From: JAAZHD01 sp012510895
GTDB lineage: Bacteria > Bacillota > Clostridia > Caldicoprobacterales > DTU083
Assembly (NCBI GenBank): GCA_050951465.1
Contig: JBMNJC010000012.1
Span: 1-55,500, forward strand
Reading direction: 5' to 3'
Length of the DNA: 55,500 nucleotides
Position 1 is the first letter of the stretch. Each line of letters begins with the position of its first letter. The notes under the pieces are model-generated. The model saw only the letters and a list, made by a program, of their open reading frames with translations. It did no database searches and was not told the origin of the DNA. Below are positions 19,520 through 28,794 of this stretch, one piece after another. The position numbers and the translations under genes are program-made.

Positions 19520-19548
19520 TTTACAAACCATTTTCCCTATGCTATGAT
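19520..19548 (+). promoter_or_regulatory. probable promoter of oad operon
   Basis: TTTACA, a 17-base spacer and TATGAT, about 105 bases before the oadA start. The remaining 309-bp divergent gap (19346-19654) shows no gene; its leader is AT-rich without an obvious riboswitch. Confidence 0.5.
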
Positions 19549-19654
19549 ACTATAAGGCGAATATGGGCTTTTTTATTATTTAAACACAATATTCGACTAA
19601 ATATATCAAGTGTTTTTTTATACAGACATTATTTTTATAAGGAGTTGATTATAC

Positions 19655-21031
19655 ATGAGAAAGGTTCACATCAGTGAAACCGTACTAAGAGATGCAAACC
19701 AATCTTTGATAGCTACCCGAATGCCCTTCTCTGATTTTGAGGGAATTCTGGAGACTATGGATAAGGCTGGTTATCATTCTTTGGAATGCTGGGGAGGTGC
19801 TACATTCGACTCATGTCTCAGATACCTCAGCGAGGATCCATGGGAAAGGCTGCGCAAAATCAGAGATAAGGTAAAAAATACCTCTCTGCAGATGCTGTTA
19901 AGGGGTCAGAATATTTTAGGATATAGACATTATCCCGATGATGTAGTCAGAAAGTTTGTTGCTCATGCTGTGGATAATGGTATGGATATTTTTAGAATAT
20001 TTGATGCCTTGAACGACTTCCGGAATATTAAGGTGGCAGTTGATGAAGCATTAAAGCGCAAGGCTCATGTACAGGGCGCTATCTGCTATACCACAAGCCC
20101 GGTTCATACTTTGGAGAGCTACTCCAAATTAGGCAGGGAACTGGAGGAGATGGGTGTTGACTCCATCTGTATTAAGGACATGGCAGGCATTTGCGGTCCT
20201 CAGGAAGCTTATGACATAGTAAAAGCACTTAAAGAAACTGTAAAAGTACCGATTTATTTCCATACACATGGCACTACCGGACTTGGTCCCATTACTTATT
20301 TCAAAGCCATTGAAGCAGGCTGCGACGGTATTGACTGTGCCATTTCTTCATTCTCCAACGGAACATCCCAGCCGCCGACAGAAACAATGAATTTTGCACT
20401 CAAGCAGGCAGGCTATGATACCGGATTGGATGAAAGCATTACTAAAGAAATTAATGATTATTTCAAACCTATCAAGGAGAAATATATTGAATCAGGTCAG
20501 CTGAACCCCTTTGTAATGGGAGTGGAAACCGATGCTCTCGTATACCAGGTACCCGGCGGTATGCTTTCCAATCTCATTGCCCAGTTAAAGGCTCAGAATG
20601 CTTTGGACAGACTGGATGAGGTTCTGGAAGAAATACCTAATGTGAGAAAAGATCTCGGCTATCCTCCTCTGGTAACACCTATGAGTCAGATGGTAGGAGT
20701 GCAGGCAGTATTAAATGTTCTTCTTGGCCGTTATAATAATGTTGCCAAAGAAGTAAAAGCTTATTTTAAAGGCGAATATGGTAAGGCTCCCGGTGAAATT
20801 AACCAGGAATTGATGGCACAGGTATTGGGTGATGAAGAACCAATTACCGGAAGATTTGCCGATACCCTGGAACCCATGTTTGAGAAAACCAAAGAAGAGC
20901 TTAAAGGTGTGGCAAGGTCCGACGAAGATGTACTTTCCTATATCGCCTTCCCGCAGATTGCAGAAAAATTCTTCAAGGAACGAGAAGAACGGGAAAACGT
21001 AACGGTCAATTATTCCATAGTGAAAAAGTAA
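19655..21031 (+). CDS. oadA: oxaloacetate decarboxylase alpha subunit, carboxyltransferase domain only
   Basis: 458 residues, start ATG after AAGGAG. Transfers the carboxyl group of oxaloacetate to biotin, the first step of the sodium-pumping decarboxylase. The HMGL-like TIM barrel opens with ETVLRDANQSLIATRMPFSDF (metal site in RDANQ); CYTTSPVHT, KDMAGICGP and the metal-binding FHTHGTTG are intact. The PYC/OadA domain follows, with QVPGGMLSNL. It stops before a biotin domain, which is encoded separately two genes downstream, as in many Clostridia. The order oadA, oadG, biotin carrier, oadB on one strand with short gaps indicates a single operon. The HMGL-type fold excludes methylmalonyl-CoA decarboxylase. 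Confidence 0.92.
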   Translation: MRKVHISETVLRDANQSLIATRMPFSDFEGILETMDKAGYHSLECWGGATFDSCLRYLSEDPWERLRKIRDKVKNTSLQMLLRGQNILGYRHYPDDVVRKFVAHAVDNGMDIFRIFDALNDFRNIKVAVDEALKRKAHVQGAICYTTSPVHTLESYSKLGRELEEMGVDSICIKDMAGICGPQEAYDIVKALKETVKVPIYFHTHGTTGLGPITYFKAIEAGCDGIDCAISSFSNGTSQPPTETMNFALKQAGYDTGLDESITKEINDYFKPIKEKYIESGQLNPFVMGVETDALVYQVPGGMLSNLIAQLKAQNALDRLDEVLEEIPNVRKDLGYPPLVTPMSQMVGVQAVLNVLLGRYNNVAKEVKAYFKGEYGKAPGEINQELMAQVLGDEEPITGRFADTLEPMFEKTKEELKGVARSDEDVLSYIAFPQIAEKFFKEREERENVTVNYSIVKK

Positions 21032-21043
21032 AGGGTGATATAT

Positions 21044-21389
21044 ATGTCTTTAGCAGAAAGTTTATTGGTTTCCGTATTTTCCATAGTCGCTGGTGTTTTT
21101 GGTTCTGATTGTTTTATACGCTCTAATTGCTTTGTTTTCCAAGGTTATAAGAGCCCAAAAAGCAGGTTCAGAGCAAAACACTGCACTGGAAGCTGCAGAG
21201 ACGGCGACACAAGCTGTCAGCATAGCTCAAGGTTCTGCAGTACAGGAAATTTCTGCCGGGAAATTACAATTGAAAAAGGTTGATGAAAAGACCGCAGCCA
21301 TGATCATGGCTATCGTCAGTCATGAATCGGGTATACCTCTGTCTGAGCTGCGTTTCAGGTCAATTAAGTTAATTGAGGAAAATAATTAA
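21044..21389 (+). pseudogene. oadG: oxaloacetate decarboxylase gamma subunit, one-base frameshift
   Basis: A small membrane anchor that tethers the carboxyltransferase to OadB and may bind zinc. ATG at 21044 gives MSLAESLLVSVFSIV, then the frame must change at about 21091: removing one base restores LVFLVLIVLYALIALFSKVI, the single membrane helix. The cytoplasmic tail continues to LSELRFRSIKLIEENN with the helical TAAMIMAIVSHESGIPLSEL segment usual for OadG. The flanking genes are complete, so a lone frameshift in the essential connector of an otherwise perfect complex is suspicious for a sequence error. The restored protein has about 115 residues. Confidence 0.75.
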
Positions 21390-21414
21390 ATTATTGGAAG
21401 TGGAGGTTATCCCT

Positions 21415-21852
21415 ATGAAATATATTGTTACCATAAATGATAAAAGTTATGAAGTAGAAGTTGAAAAAGGCCAGGCCAGCATTATCAGTGTAGAAGATGC
21501 TGCAGCCCAACCGGCAGTACAGGCCGCTCCACAGCAGACCGTTCCGGCACCTGCCCCACAGCCTGCACCTGCTCCGCAGCCTGCACCGGCAGCAGCACCT
21601 GCACCGGCTCAACAACCCGCGCCTGCATCTGCAGCTGTAAATGGTGAAATCGTTAAAGCACCTATGCCGGGCACTATATTGGATATTAAGGTAAGCAGCG
21701 GGCAAACTGTCAAACGCGGTGATATTCTGTTTATTCTGGAAGCCATGAAAATGGAGAACGAGATTATGGCTCCTGTTGACGGAATTGTGCAGGTTGTCGC
21801 TGCAAAGGGCGCTTCGGTTAATACCGGTGACGTCCTGGCCAGTATTCAATAA
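21415..21852 (+). CDS. biotin carboxyl carrier protein of the decarboxylase pump
   Basis: 145 residues, start ATG 21415 after TGGAGG; an upstream in-frame start at 21373 overlaps oadG and lacks a ribosome site. An N-terminal segment (MKYIVTINDKSYEVEVEKG) is followed by a 55-residue Ala-Pro-rich flexible linker. The C-terminal biotinyl domain starts at VKAPMPGTI and has the canonical EAMKMEN with the biotinylated lysine at about residue 112. It shuttles carboxyl groups between OadA and OadB. The linker is a low-complexity APAPQP repeat. Confidence 0.92.
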   Translation: MKYIVTINDKSYEVEVEKGQASIISVEDAAAQPAVQAAPQQTVPAPAPQPAPAPQPAPAAAPAPAQQPAPASAAVNGEIVKAPMPGTILDIKVSSGQTVKRGDILFILEAMKMENEIMAPVDGIVQVVAAKGASVNTGDVLASIQ

Positions 21853-21867
21853 TTGGAGGGACGATGA

Positions 21868-23001
21868 ATGTTTATAGACGCTTTAGAAACCATTTGGCTG
21901 GATTCAGGCTTTTCTTCAATGACCTGGCAGCATCTTGTAATGATCGGAATAGCTTGTATCCTGATTTATCTTGCTATAGTCAAGAAATTTGAACCTTTAC
22001 TGTTATTAACCATAGCGTTTGGCGTTCTCTTGGCAAATCTGCCCCTGGCAAATCTGATGAAGGAAGAGGCAGGCTCAGAGACAGGAGGGTTGCTTTATTA
22101 TCTTTACTTGGGTGTTAAAAAAGGCATTTACCCGTCACTGATTTTTATGGGTGTTGGTGCCATGACGGACTTTGGCCCCCTGATTTCCAGACCCTCAAGC
22201 CTGCTTTTGGGAGCTGCTGCACAGTTTGGAATTTTCATGGCATTTATCATAGCAAATTTGCTGGGATTCACGCCTCAGGAAGCATCATCCATTGGTATTA
22301 TAGGTGGTGCAGACGGCCCGACAGCAATTTATACAACGGCAAGATTGGCGCCACATCTTCTTTCTGCTATAGCTATTGCAGCATATTCATACATGGCTCT
22401 TATTCCTATAATCCAGCCGCCGCTGATGAGGCTGCTGACTACAGAAAAAGAAAGAAAAGTAAAAATGGAGCAGCTAAGAGAAGTTTCCAAGCTTGAAAAG
22501 ATCTGCTTCCCCATTGTGGTAACTGTCTTTTGTGTTCTGTTGCTTCCCTCAGTTGCACCATTAATTGGTATGCTCATGCTGGGGAACCTGTTCAGAGAAT
22601 CAGGTGTGGTTGACAGACTTTCGGATACGGCACAAAATGCCCTGATGAATATCGTTACCATCTTCCTTGGGGTAACTGTTGGTGCAACTGCCAGTGCTGA
22701 GAAATTCTTAAGACTTGAAACACTTGCAATCATTGCTTTAGGTCTTGTAGCTTTTGCCTTCAGTACTGTAGGCGGCTTGCTGATTGGTAAGCTTATGTAC
22801 AAGCTTTCAGGCGGCAAAATCAACCCTCTTATCGGTTCTGCCGGTGTTTCTGCAGTGCCCATGGCAGCCAGAGTATCCCAGGTTGAGGGTCAGAAAGCTA
22901 ATCCTTCCAACTTCCTGCTCATGCATGCAATGGGCCCCAATGTCGCAGGGGTTATCGGCTCAGCTGTTGCAGCAGGTATATTGATGGCATTGTTTGGTTA
23001 A
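21868..23001 (+). CDS. oadB: oxaloacetate decarboxylase beta subunit, sodium-translocating
   Basis: 377 residues, start ATG after GGAGGG, 15 bases behind the biotin carrier gene. Integral membrane decarboxylase that couples carboxybiotin decarboxylation to Na+ export. Key blocks are present: IGIIGGADGPTAIYTTARLAP with the conserved Asp in the re-entrant GGADGPT loop, and NPLIGSAGVSAVPMAARVSQ with the SAGVSAVPMAAR sodium-site region. About nine to ten hydrophobic segments are visible. Length matches OadB/MmdB/GcdB. A strong terminator follows, closing the operon. Confidence 0.94.
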   Translation: MFIDALETIWLDSGFSSMTWQHLVMIGIACILIYLAIVKKFEPLLLLTIAFGVLLANLPLANLMKEEAGSETGGLLYYLYLGVKKGIYPSLIFMGVGAMTDFGPLISRPSSLLLGAAAQFGIFMAFIIANLLGFTPQEASSIGIIGGADGPTAIYTTARLAPHLLSAIAIAAYSYMALIPIIQPPLMRLLTTEKERKVKMEQLREVSKLEKICFPIVVTVFCVLLLPSVAPLIGMLMLGNLFRESGVVDRLSDTAQNALMNIVTIFLGVTVGATASAEKFLRLETLAIIALGLVAFAFSTVGGLLIGKLMYKLSGGKINPLIGSAGVSAVPMAARVSQVEGQKANPSNFLLMHAMGPNVAGVIGSAVAAGILMALFG

Positions 23002-23024
23002 TAAAATTGACTCCTATAATATAA

Positions 23025-23056
23025 GCCGGCAGTTTAAATAACTGCCGGCTTTTTTG
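23025..23056 (+). terminator. rho-independent terminator of oad operon
   Basis: GCCGGCAGT / ACTGCCGGC stem with a short TTAAATA-type loop, then T6, 23 bases after the oadB stop. Confidence 0.9.
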
Positions 23057-23125
23057 ATAAAAATTAGTAATATAAATATAAGTATTAAAATCGACCAAAT
23101 AAGATTCTGATATCAATCAAAACAT

Positions 23126-23154
23126 TTGAGGTTGGTAAATTTTAGTGCTAAAAT
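23126..23154 (+). promoter_or_regulatory. probable promoter of calcium ATPase gene
   Basis: TTGAGG, a 17-base spacer, TAAAAT, about 130 bases before the start. The rest of 23057-23286 is AT-rich with no further feature seen. Confidence 0.45.
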
Positions 23155-23286
23155 AATTTTATATAGATTAGTTTAATACTTTATTTTTTAATTATGGATA
23201 ACATTAATAAAAGAATAAAATTAATTATTTTATGCATAGGCTGTTTATTATTTTAAATCAAATAATATAGAAAGCTGGTGTAATTA

Positions 23287-26004
23287 TTGGCGAGACTTCC
23301 ATGGCATGAACAGAGCATAGAGGAGGTAAGTGCAAATTTAGGCACTGATGCATATAATGGTCTGTCATCGGGTGAAATAAGTGCCCGTTTGGAAAAGTAC
23401 GGGCCCAATGAACTTAAGCAGGAAAAGGGAAAAAATGTTTTTCAAATGCTTCTGGAACAGTTAAAGGATTATATGGTTATAATCCTTCTGGCAGCCAGTC
23501 TGGTATCTCTGCTGGTTAACGAAGTAGTGGATTCCCTGGTCATAATCAGCATTGTACTTATTAATGCGGTGCTGGGCGTGGTACAGGAATATCGGGCAAG
23601 TAAGGCATTGGAGGCGCTTAAAAAGATGTCAGCTCCCAATGCAAAGGTGATCAGGGACGGGAGGGAATTATCTGTTCCGGCTTCTGAATTGGTCCCCGGT
23701 GATCTGGTGCTGCTGGAAACCGGTGATTACATACCTGCTGATATCAGGCTGGTGACTTCTGTTAATCTAAAAGTAGAGGAAGCTGCCTTAACCGGTGAAT
23801 CGGTGCCGGTAGAAAAGGATGCCAATGTCAGACTGGAGGGCAATGTCGGCCTCGGCGATCAGATTAATTGCGGTTTTATGAGCACTCTGGTGACCTATGG
23901 CAGGGGCAGCGGTATTGTAACTGCAACGGGAATGGATACAGTAATAGGTAATATAGCTAAAATGATTCAGGAAGACACAGAGGATGAAACCCCGCTTCAG
24001 CGCAAGCTGGCTCAGCTGGGAAAGATACTGGGCACTGCGTGCCTGGTGATATGTGCTGTTGTGCTTGGCCTGGGCCTTCTCCGCGGCGAGGATCCGCTGG
24101 CCATGTTTATGACTGCTGTCAGCCTGGCGGTGGCCGCTATTCCCGAGGGTCTGCCTGCGGTTGTAACCATCGTTCTGGCATTGGGAATGCAGCGGATGGT
24201 GAGACACAATGCCATAATGAAGAAGCTCCATGCAGTGGAAACCCTGGGAAGTACCACGGTTATTTGTTCAGATAAAACCGGTACCCTTACTCAGAACCAG
24301 ATGACAATTGTTAAAATGTATACCTTGAGTCAGGAAATAGATGTTTCAGGAGAAGGCTACAATCCGGCCGGCACTCTGACCATAGACGGCAAGGAAGCGG
24401 ACCTTTCACGGCAGCCGGCCGTACAAAGACTGATGGAAATACAGGTGCTTTGCAATGATGCTCGTCTGGAACACATTACGGAAAATGGCAGCGATGAATG
24501 GCGCATAATAGGAGATCCCACAGAGGGTGCCATGATTGTGGCTGCAGCCAAGGCCGGCATAGACAGGGATGAAATAAACAAGGCACAGCCCAGGCTGCAG
24601 GAAATCCCCTTTGATTCCCAGCGCAAGCTGATGACTACCTTTCATAAAACTGCAGACGGCCGGTTGGCTGCTTTTACAAAGGGCGCTCCGGATATTCTGA
24701 TTGAGCGTTGTACTCACATAATGCACAGTGATGGAACCATAGCCGCTATAACTGAGGAAGACATCAGGACTGTAATGGATGAAAACAGGGCTCTGGCCGG
24801 CCAGGCCTTCAGGGTTCTTGCTATGGCTTTCAAAAATATTGATGAAATTCCAAAGCACCCTGATCCGGATAAGGATGAGCAGGGATTGGTATTCTGCGGT
24901 CTGGTGGGCATGATTGATCCGCCAAGACCGGAGGCCCTTGAAGCAATAAAACTATGTAAATCCGCTGGTATACGTACTGTTATGATTACCGGTGACTACC
25001 GTGAGACTGCTGCTGCAATTGCAAAGCAGCTGGGCATAATATCATCTGATGATGAGGTCCTGACCGGCGCGCAGCTGAATGAAATGAGTGATAAAGAGCT
25101 GGATGAGGCGGTAGAGAAGGTAAGTGTATTTGCCCGGGTATCTCCGGAGCATAAGGTGCGAATAGTTCAGTCTTTGAAAAACAAGGGCCATATTGCAGCC
25201 ATGACAGGTGACGGTGTAAATGATGCTCCGGCACTTAAACGCGCCGACATAGGGGTGGCCATGGGTATTACCGGAACAGATGTTACAAAGGAAAGTGCTG
25301 AAATGATTATCACTGATGATAATTTTTCCAGCATTGTGGCAGCTGTAGAAGAAGGGCGGGTCATATACAGTAATATACGAAAATTTGTATACTTCCTTTT
25401 GTCCTGTAACATAGGGGAGATTCTGATTATTTTTTCTGCCATACTTCTCAATTGGGATATTCCGCTTCTTCCCATCCATTTACTCTGGGTGAACCTTCTT
25501 ACAGATGCTTTTCCTGCTTTAGCATTGGGAGTGGAGAAAAAAGAGCCCGGTTTAATGGAAAGACCGCCGCGCGATCCTGATGAGCCCATTATTGATCGGA
25601 ATATGATGGTTAATATCGGTGTTCAGAGTGTAATAATGACAGTGGCTGTATTGGCTTCCTTCCGATACGGGGTAAGGAATTACGGCCTGGAGACGGGGCG
25701 TACCTATGCCCTGACAACTCTTATTGTCAGTGAACTGCTGCGGGCTTATTCTGCCCGATCGGAAAGTCTGCCCTTATGGCGGCTGGGTATTTTCAGCAAT
25801 CGCAGCATGAACTTTGCAACCCTGTTCTCCTTCTTGCTTCTGCTGGTAATTATGTTAGTTCCTGCATTCAGGGGAATTTTTCAAATAGAACTGCTAAGGC
25901 TGCACAATTGGGATTTTGTTCTAATAATGGGGCTTATGCCGCTGATATTCGGCGAACTTACCAAAGTGGCAAGAAAAGCTTTTTCAAGGTTAAGATCTGA
26001 ATAA
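23287..26004 (+). CDS. P2-type calcium-transporting ATPase
   Basis: 905 residues from a TTG start (LARLPWHEQSIEEVSANL); the ribosome site is weak. The N-terminal cation ATPase domain is followed by actuator motif LTGESVPVEKD. Membrane helix 4 carries AAIPEGLPAVVTIVLALGMQ. The phosphorylation motif is CSDKTGTLTQNQM, and the hinge is AMTGDGVNDAPALKRAD. Helix 6 has WVNLLTDAFPALALGVE. PEGLP in helix 4 with N..TD in helix 6 marks calcium pumps of the SERCA/PMR1 type, like YloB of Bacillus subtilis, which is sporulation-linked. It probably exports Ca2+ from the cytoplasm. Monocistronic, flanked by terminators. Intact over 2.7 kb. Confidence 0.92.
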   Translation: MARLPWHEQSIEEVSANLGTDAYNGLSSGEISARLEKYGPNELKQEKGKNVFQMLLEQLKDYMVIILLAASLVSLLVNEVVDSLVIISIVLINAVLGVVQEYRASKALEALKKMSAPNAKVIRDGRELSVPASELVPGDLVLLETGDYIPADIRLVTSVNLKVEEAALTGESVPVEKDANVRLEGNVGLGDQINCGFMSTLVTYGRGSGIVTATGMDTVIGNIAKMIQEDTEDETPLQRKLAQLGKILGTACLVICAVVLGLGLLRGEDPLAMFMTAVSLAVAAIPEGLPAVVTIVLALGMQRMVRHNAIMKKLHAVETLGSTTVICSDKTGTLTQNQMTIVKMYTLSQEIDVSGEGYNPAGTLTIDGKEADLSRQPAVQRLMEIQVLCNDARLEHITENGSDEWRIIGDPTEGAMIVAAAKAGIDRDEINKAQPRLQEIPFDSQRKLMTTFHKTADGRLAAFTKGAPDILIERCTHIMHSDGTIAAITEEDIRTVMDENRALAGQAFRVLAMAFKNIDEIPKHPDPDKDEQGLVFCGLVGMIDPPRPEALEAIKLCKSAGIRTVMITGDYRETAAAIAKQLGIISSDDEVLTGAQLNEMSDKELDEAVEKVSVFARVSPEHKVRIVQSLKNKGHIAAMTGDGVNDAPALKRADIGVAMGITGTDVTKESAEMIITDDNFSSIVAAVEEGRVIYSNIRKFVYFLLSCNIGEILIIFSAILLNWDIPLLPIHLLWVNLLTDAFPALALGVEKKEPGLMERPPRDPDEPIIDRNMMVNIGVQSVIMTVAVLASFRYGVRNYGLETGRTYALTTLIVSELLRAYSARSESLPLWRLGIFSNRSMNFATLFSFLLLLVIMLVPAFRGIFQIELLRLHNWDFVLIMGLMPLIFGELTKVARKAFSRLRSE

Positions 26005-26060
26005 TAATAAAGGTACCTTGGCACCTGAATATTTCTTCTTGTTAAAGTAACTTTAAGCAT

Positions 26061-26110
26061 AAAAACCAATAGCTTGCTGTATCCTTAACAGCACAGGCTA
26101 TTGGTTTTTA
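26061..26110. terminator. bidirectional terminator between ATPase and gltS-like genes
   Basis: AAAACCAATAGC at 26062-26073 pairs with GCTATTGGTTTT, giving an A-flanked and T-flanked 12-bp stem that serves both converging genes. Confidence 0.85.
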
Positions 26111-26143
26111 TATATGTGATTTTGTATGCAGCAATGCTGCCAT

Positions 26144-27544
26144 TCAGTTTTTATTTTGCAATGTTTTTCTTTTACCGACCGGGGTCCTTAACATGAAGAA
26201 TATGAGTACCGCCAGATATGCTACAAGCAGAATGAAAACCAGGAGCAGCATAAGGTCTGATTTAGGTGCCATTCCAATGAGAATAAGCATAGGGGCCCCC
26301 AATAGTATGGCAAAGCTGCTGCCGCTTAACAGATTATTGGCTGCCGGGGTTTTATACTGAGGATCCAGTTCTCTTAACAGCATAACCCCGGAACTGATAG
26401 TGCCGGTTAGCATGCCGTACATGGAAACGAATGCCTCATGATAATAAGCAGGATAAAGTCTTTTACACAGCCACTGAAGGTAGATTAAGGTTACATAACC
26501 TCCTGCAATCGCCATAAGGAAAAAGGGAAGCCAAAGCCCGGATAAGTCCCGTATGTCTATAGCCGCAATGCCTGCTATGATCATATAATCGAAGGCAAAT
26601 CCGGAAATCCGGTTTAGCAGGTAATTATTGGGATATTGTCTTTGCATCCACTTTGCCTTGGTAAACCAGTGGAAGGAGGCACGAAACAGCATAGCCATCA
26701 GGGAACCTATTATAAAGTTAAAGCCCCAGATCAATGGGGAAAGCAGGGCAGCAAGCCCCGGGGCAGCAGTGTCTAAAAAACTGGTAATTCCCAGGGATAC
26801 CAGATAAGTGATAAGATAAACCATCATAACCATGGCAATCTGGATGGATAACCGATCCACTGACTGGGAGACAGGGATCTCATTATCCGATTGAAAGTCT
26901 TCTACTGTCAACACTTCTGATTTTTCATGAATTTCCTGTAAGTTAATTTTCTTTTGCTTATGCAGGAGGTTAATATAAAGCATGCCTACAATACAGGCGC
27001 AAAGAAAGCCTGCAGCAGCTATGGAAAGGCCGAAAGACTGTCCGCCTTCGAAACCCAGCTGTTCATAGGTAACACCAACGTTATTGGCCTGTCCCGGCCC
27101 CTGACCGTAGCCCATGGGCAGAAGTATGCCGGCGGCTTTAAAAAGGCCCGGGAAGAAGATAAGGGCCAGGCCGGCGGAGATTATAATGCCCAGTATACCC
27201 TGCATAAGATAGGTGCTGACAATAAGGGCCCCGCTTTTAGGCCCGTCCAGAAAGTTTGCATCTTTTTTGGCTGTGCTGTCGGGAATACGCAGGGACAGGG
27301 CAATAAATCCGATGGCGATGGTATGGTAAGTGATGGTATCCAGGAAATGTGCATTTAGATCTATTACACCTGTTATTCTAAGTATAAGTGTGATAAAGCC
27401 TGCAAGTACGGCTGTAGGCATCAGACTCTTTCTTATGAAACCCACCTTCCTGCCCAGGAAGTTGGATAAGAGCAAAATGGCAGAAAGAGTTCCAAATTCT
27501 ATAATAAAGTTCCAGAGTGCAGTGTTGGCGGCAGAAAAATCCAC
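26144..27544 (-). CDS. sodium/glutamate symporter, GltS-like
   Basis: 466 residues from a GTG start that lies 4 bases after the acyltransferase stop. Imports glutamate with Na+. It shows about eleven hydrophobic segments, a glycine-rich loop ILLPMGYGQGPGQANNVG typical of the first GltS re-entrant hairpin, and a second conserved block near ANNLLSGSSFAILLGAPML. It is somewhat longer than the roughly 400-residue Escherichia coli protein owing to a central cytoplasmic loop (EIHEKSEVLTVEDFQSDNEI). Substrate is by family; specificity is not proven. It is last in a four-gene minus-strand run with the exporter pair and the acyltransferase. Confidence 0.82.
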   Translation of the reverse strand: MDFSAANTALWNFIIEFGTLSAILLLSNFLGRKVGFIRKSLMPTAVLAGFITLILRITGVIDLNAHFLDTITYHTIAIGFIALSLRIPDSTAKKDANFLDGPKSGALIVSTYLMQGILGIIISAGLALIFFPGLFKAAGILLPMGYGQGPGQANNVGVTYEQLGFEGGQSFGLSIAAAGFLCACIVGMLYINLLHKQKKINLQEIHEKSEVLTVEDFQSDNEIPVSQSVDRLSIQIAMVMMVYLITYLVSLGITSFLDTAAPGLAALLSPLIWGFNFIIGSLMAMLFRASFHWFTKAKWMQRQYPNNYLLNRISGFAFDYMIIAGIAAIDIRDLSGLWLPFFLMAIAGGYVTLIYLQWLCKRLYPAYYHEAFVSMYGMLTGTISSGVMLLRELDPQYKTPAANNLLSGSSFAILLGAPMLILIGMAPKSDLMLLLVFILLVAYLAVLIFFMLRTPVGKRKTLQNKN

Positions 27545-27550
27545 AATAGT

Positions 27551-28765
27551 TCAGCCCTTTCTTTCATATATTGAAGGTTTATCTGTTAACGCTTTGAATA
27601 ATTCATAATACTTAAGCCCGCTGCGGGGAGCTTTGGATTTTAGTTCATAGTATTCCTGATCCGTAGTTGAAAATATGATAGTACGGGAACCATGAATGGC
27701 AAGATCAGAAATCTGGTTAAAGGGGAAGTTAAAAACATAACCATTAGAGCCCTGGAAGCATAATCTATTACGAAACAGTTTAAGGGTTCCCTTGGATAAA
27801 AGACTGTTATTTCTGGCCTTCTGAATTCTCCACAAGGTTTGATTTTCATCAGAGGTAATCGGATAGTCTTCCTTTTTATTCCGATATTGCTCTGCCAGCT
27901 CCCTTGTACGCTTGTGCTGCCATCTAAACCAGTCCAGTATTCTGGTGAAAGGTGGTTTGTCCCGGGTCAGGGACTCAAAGTATCCATACGGGGTAAAACG
28001 CAGTTGCAGCCCACACGGACAGCAGAAGATATTATCCTTGCTGACAAGGGTTCCAATTTGATTGCAGGAAGGGCAAAGATACAGAGCAGTCTCCAGACTT
28101 TCTGCCAATTTCTTGCCATGGAAGGCAATGGGGCTTTTCAGCCGTTCCTGTTCTTCATAGGCATTGGTATATAAATCCCTTTCAATTCTTTTCATCAATT
28201 CTTCTTCTGACAGGGTTTTAATTTCCTCAGGGGTGTAAATGTTTACCACACGCCCGGTCATAACTCCTCTTCTGGGATATTTGGACCACCTGGGCTGGGT
28301 TAGGTAGCCGCCTTCCATACGATAGGTTATAAGGGCTGCGCCGGTATACTTAACCAGCTTTGCAGTTGTTTCGTGAAGCTGACCGGTCTCTCCGCTGAAA
28401 GACATATTGCCTTCAGGGAAAATACAGATGTTATTCCCTTCCCTAAGGCGGCGAAGCATGGCGACTACTGTTTTTCTGTCCCTGGTTGATTTCATGCGCG
28501 GAATGGGATCAACCAGGTATTCTATTATTTTGCTGATCCATCCCAGCCGAAACAGGTGGTCGCTGGCTACATAATACATCATTTTTGAGAAAGCAGTTCC
28601 TACCAGCAAAGGATCCCAGTTAGTTAAATGATTGGGTAATATTATGGTAGGGTATTCCAAAGGTTTTACTTTGTCAAACTGATAGTTAAACTTCCATTTA
28701 ATATATGGGGTTAATGTAAACTGAAGTATTTTCCATACAATTTCATGCCTTCGCCGGGCATTCAC
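27551..28765 (-). CDS. PlsC-like lysophospholipid acyltransferase with C-terminal zinc ribbon
   Basis: 404 residues from a GTG start preceded by GGAGGAAGG. The acyltransferase domain (about 30-230) has the HX4D catalytic motif in NHLTNWDPLLVG and the glycerophosphate-binding FPEGNMSFSGE. After about residue 235 an extra domain begins with CPSCNQIGTLVSKDNIFCCPCG, a four-cysteine zinc ribbon, and continues for about 150 residues with a PH-like NSLLSKGTLKLFRNRLCF stretch. Typical 1-acyl-glycerol-3-phosphate acyltransferases are about 240 residues and lack this tail, so its acyl acceptor may differ. The neighbouring exporter and symporter suggest envelope lipid metabolism. Confidence 0.82.
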   Translation of the reverse strand: MNARRRHEIVWKILQFTLTPYIKWKFNYQFDKVKPLEYPTIILPNHLTNWDPLLVGTAFSKMMYYVASDHLFRLGWISKIIEYLVDPIPRMKSTRDRKTVVAMLRRLREGNNICIFPEGNMSFSGETGQLHETTAKLVKYTGAALITYRMEGGYLTQPRWSKYPRRGVMTGRVVNIYTPEEIKTLSEEELMKRIERDLYTNAYEEQERLKSPIAFHGKKLAESLETALYLCPSCNQIGTLVSKDNIFCCPCGLQLRFTPYGYFESLTRDKPPFTRILDWFRWQHKRTRELAEQYRNKKEDYPITSDENQTLWRIQKARNNSLLSKGTLKLFRNRLCFQGSNGYVFNFPFNQISDLAIHGSRTIIFSTTDQEYYELKSKAPRSGLKYYELFKALTDKPSIYERKG

Positions 28766-28794
28766 AGGCCTTCCTCCTTCTTCCCGGATTCGAT

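Noticed and set aside
19346..19654. Possible riboswitch before the oad operon
   Set aside because: No conserved stem set of a known class; only a promoter and AT-rich leader.
21391..21849. 152-codon minus-strand frame opposite the biotin carrier gene
   Set aside because: Mirror of the Ala-Pro repeat; Arg/Cys-rich, no ribosome site.
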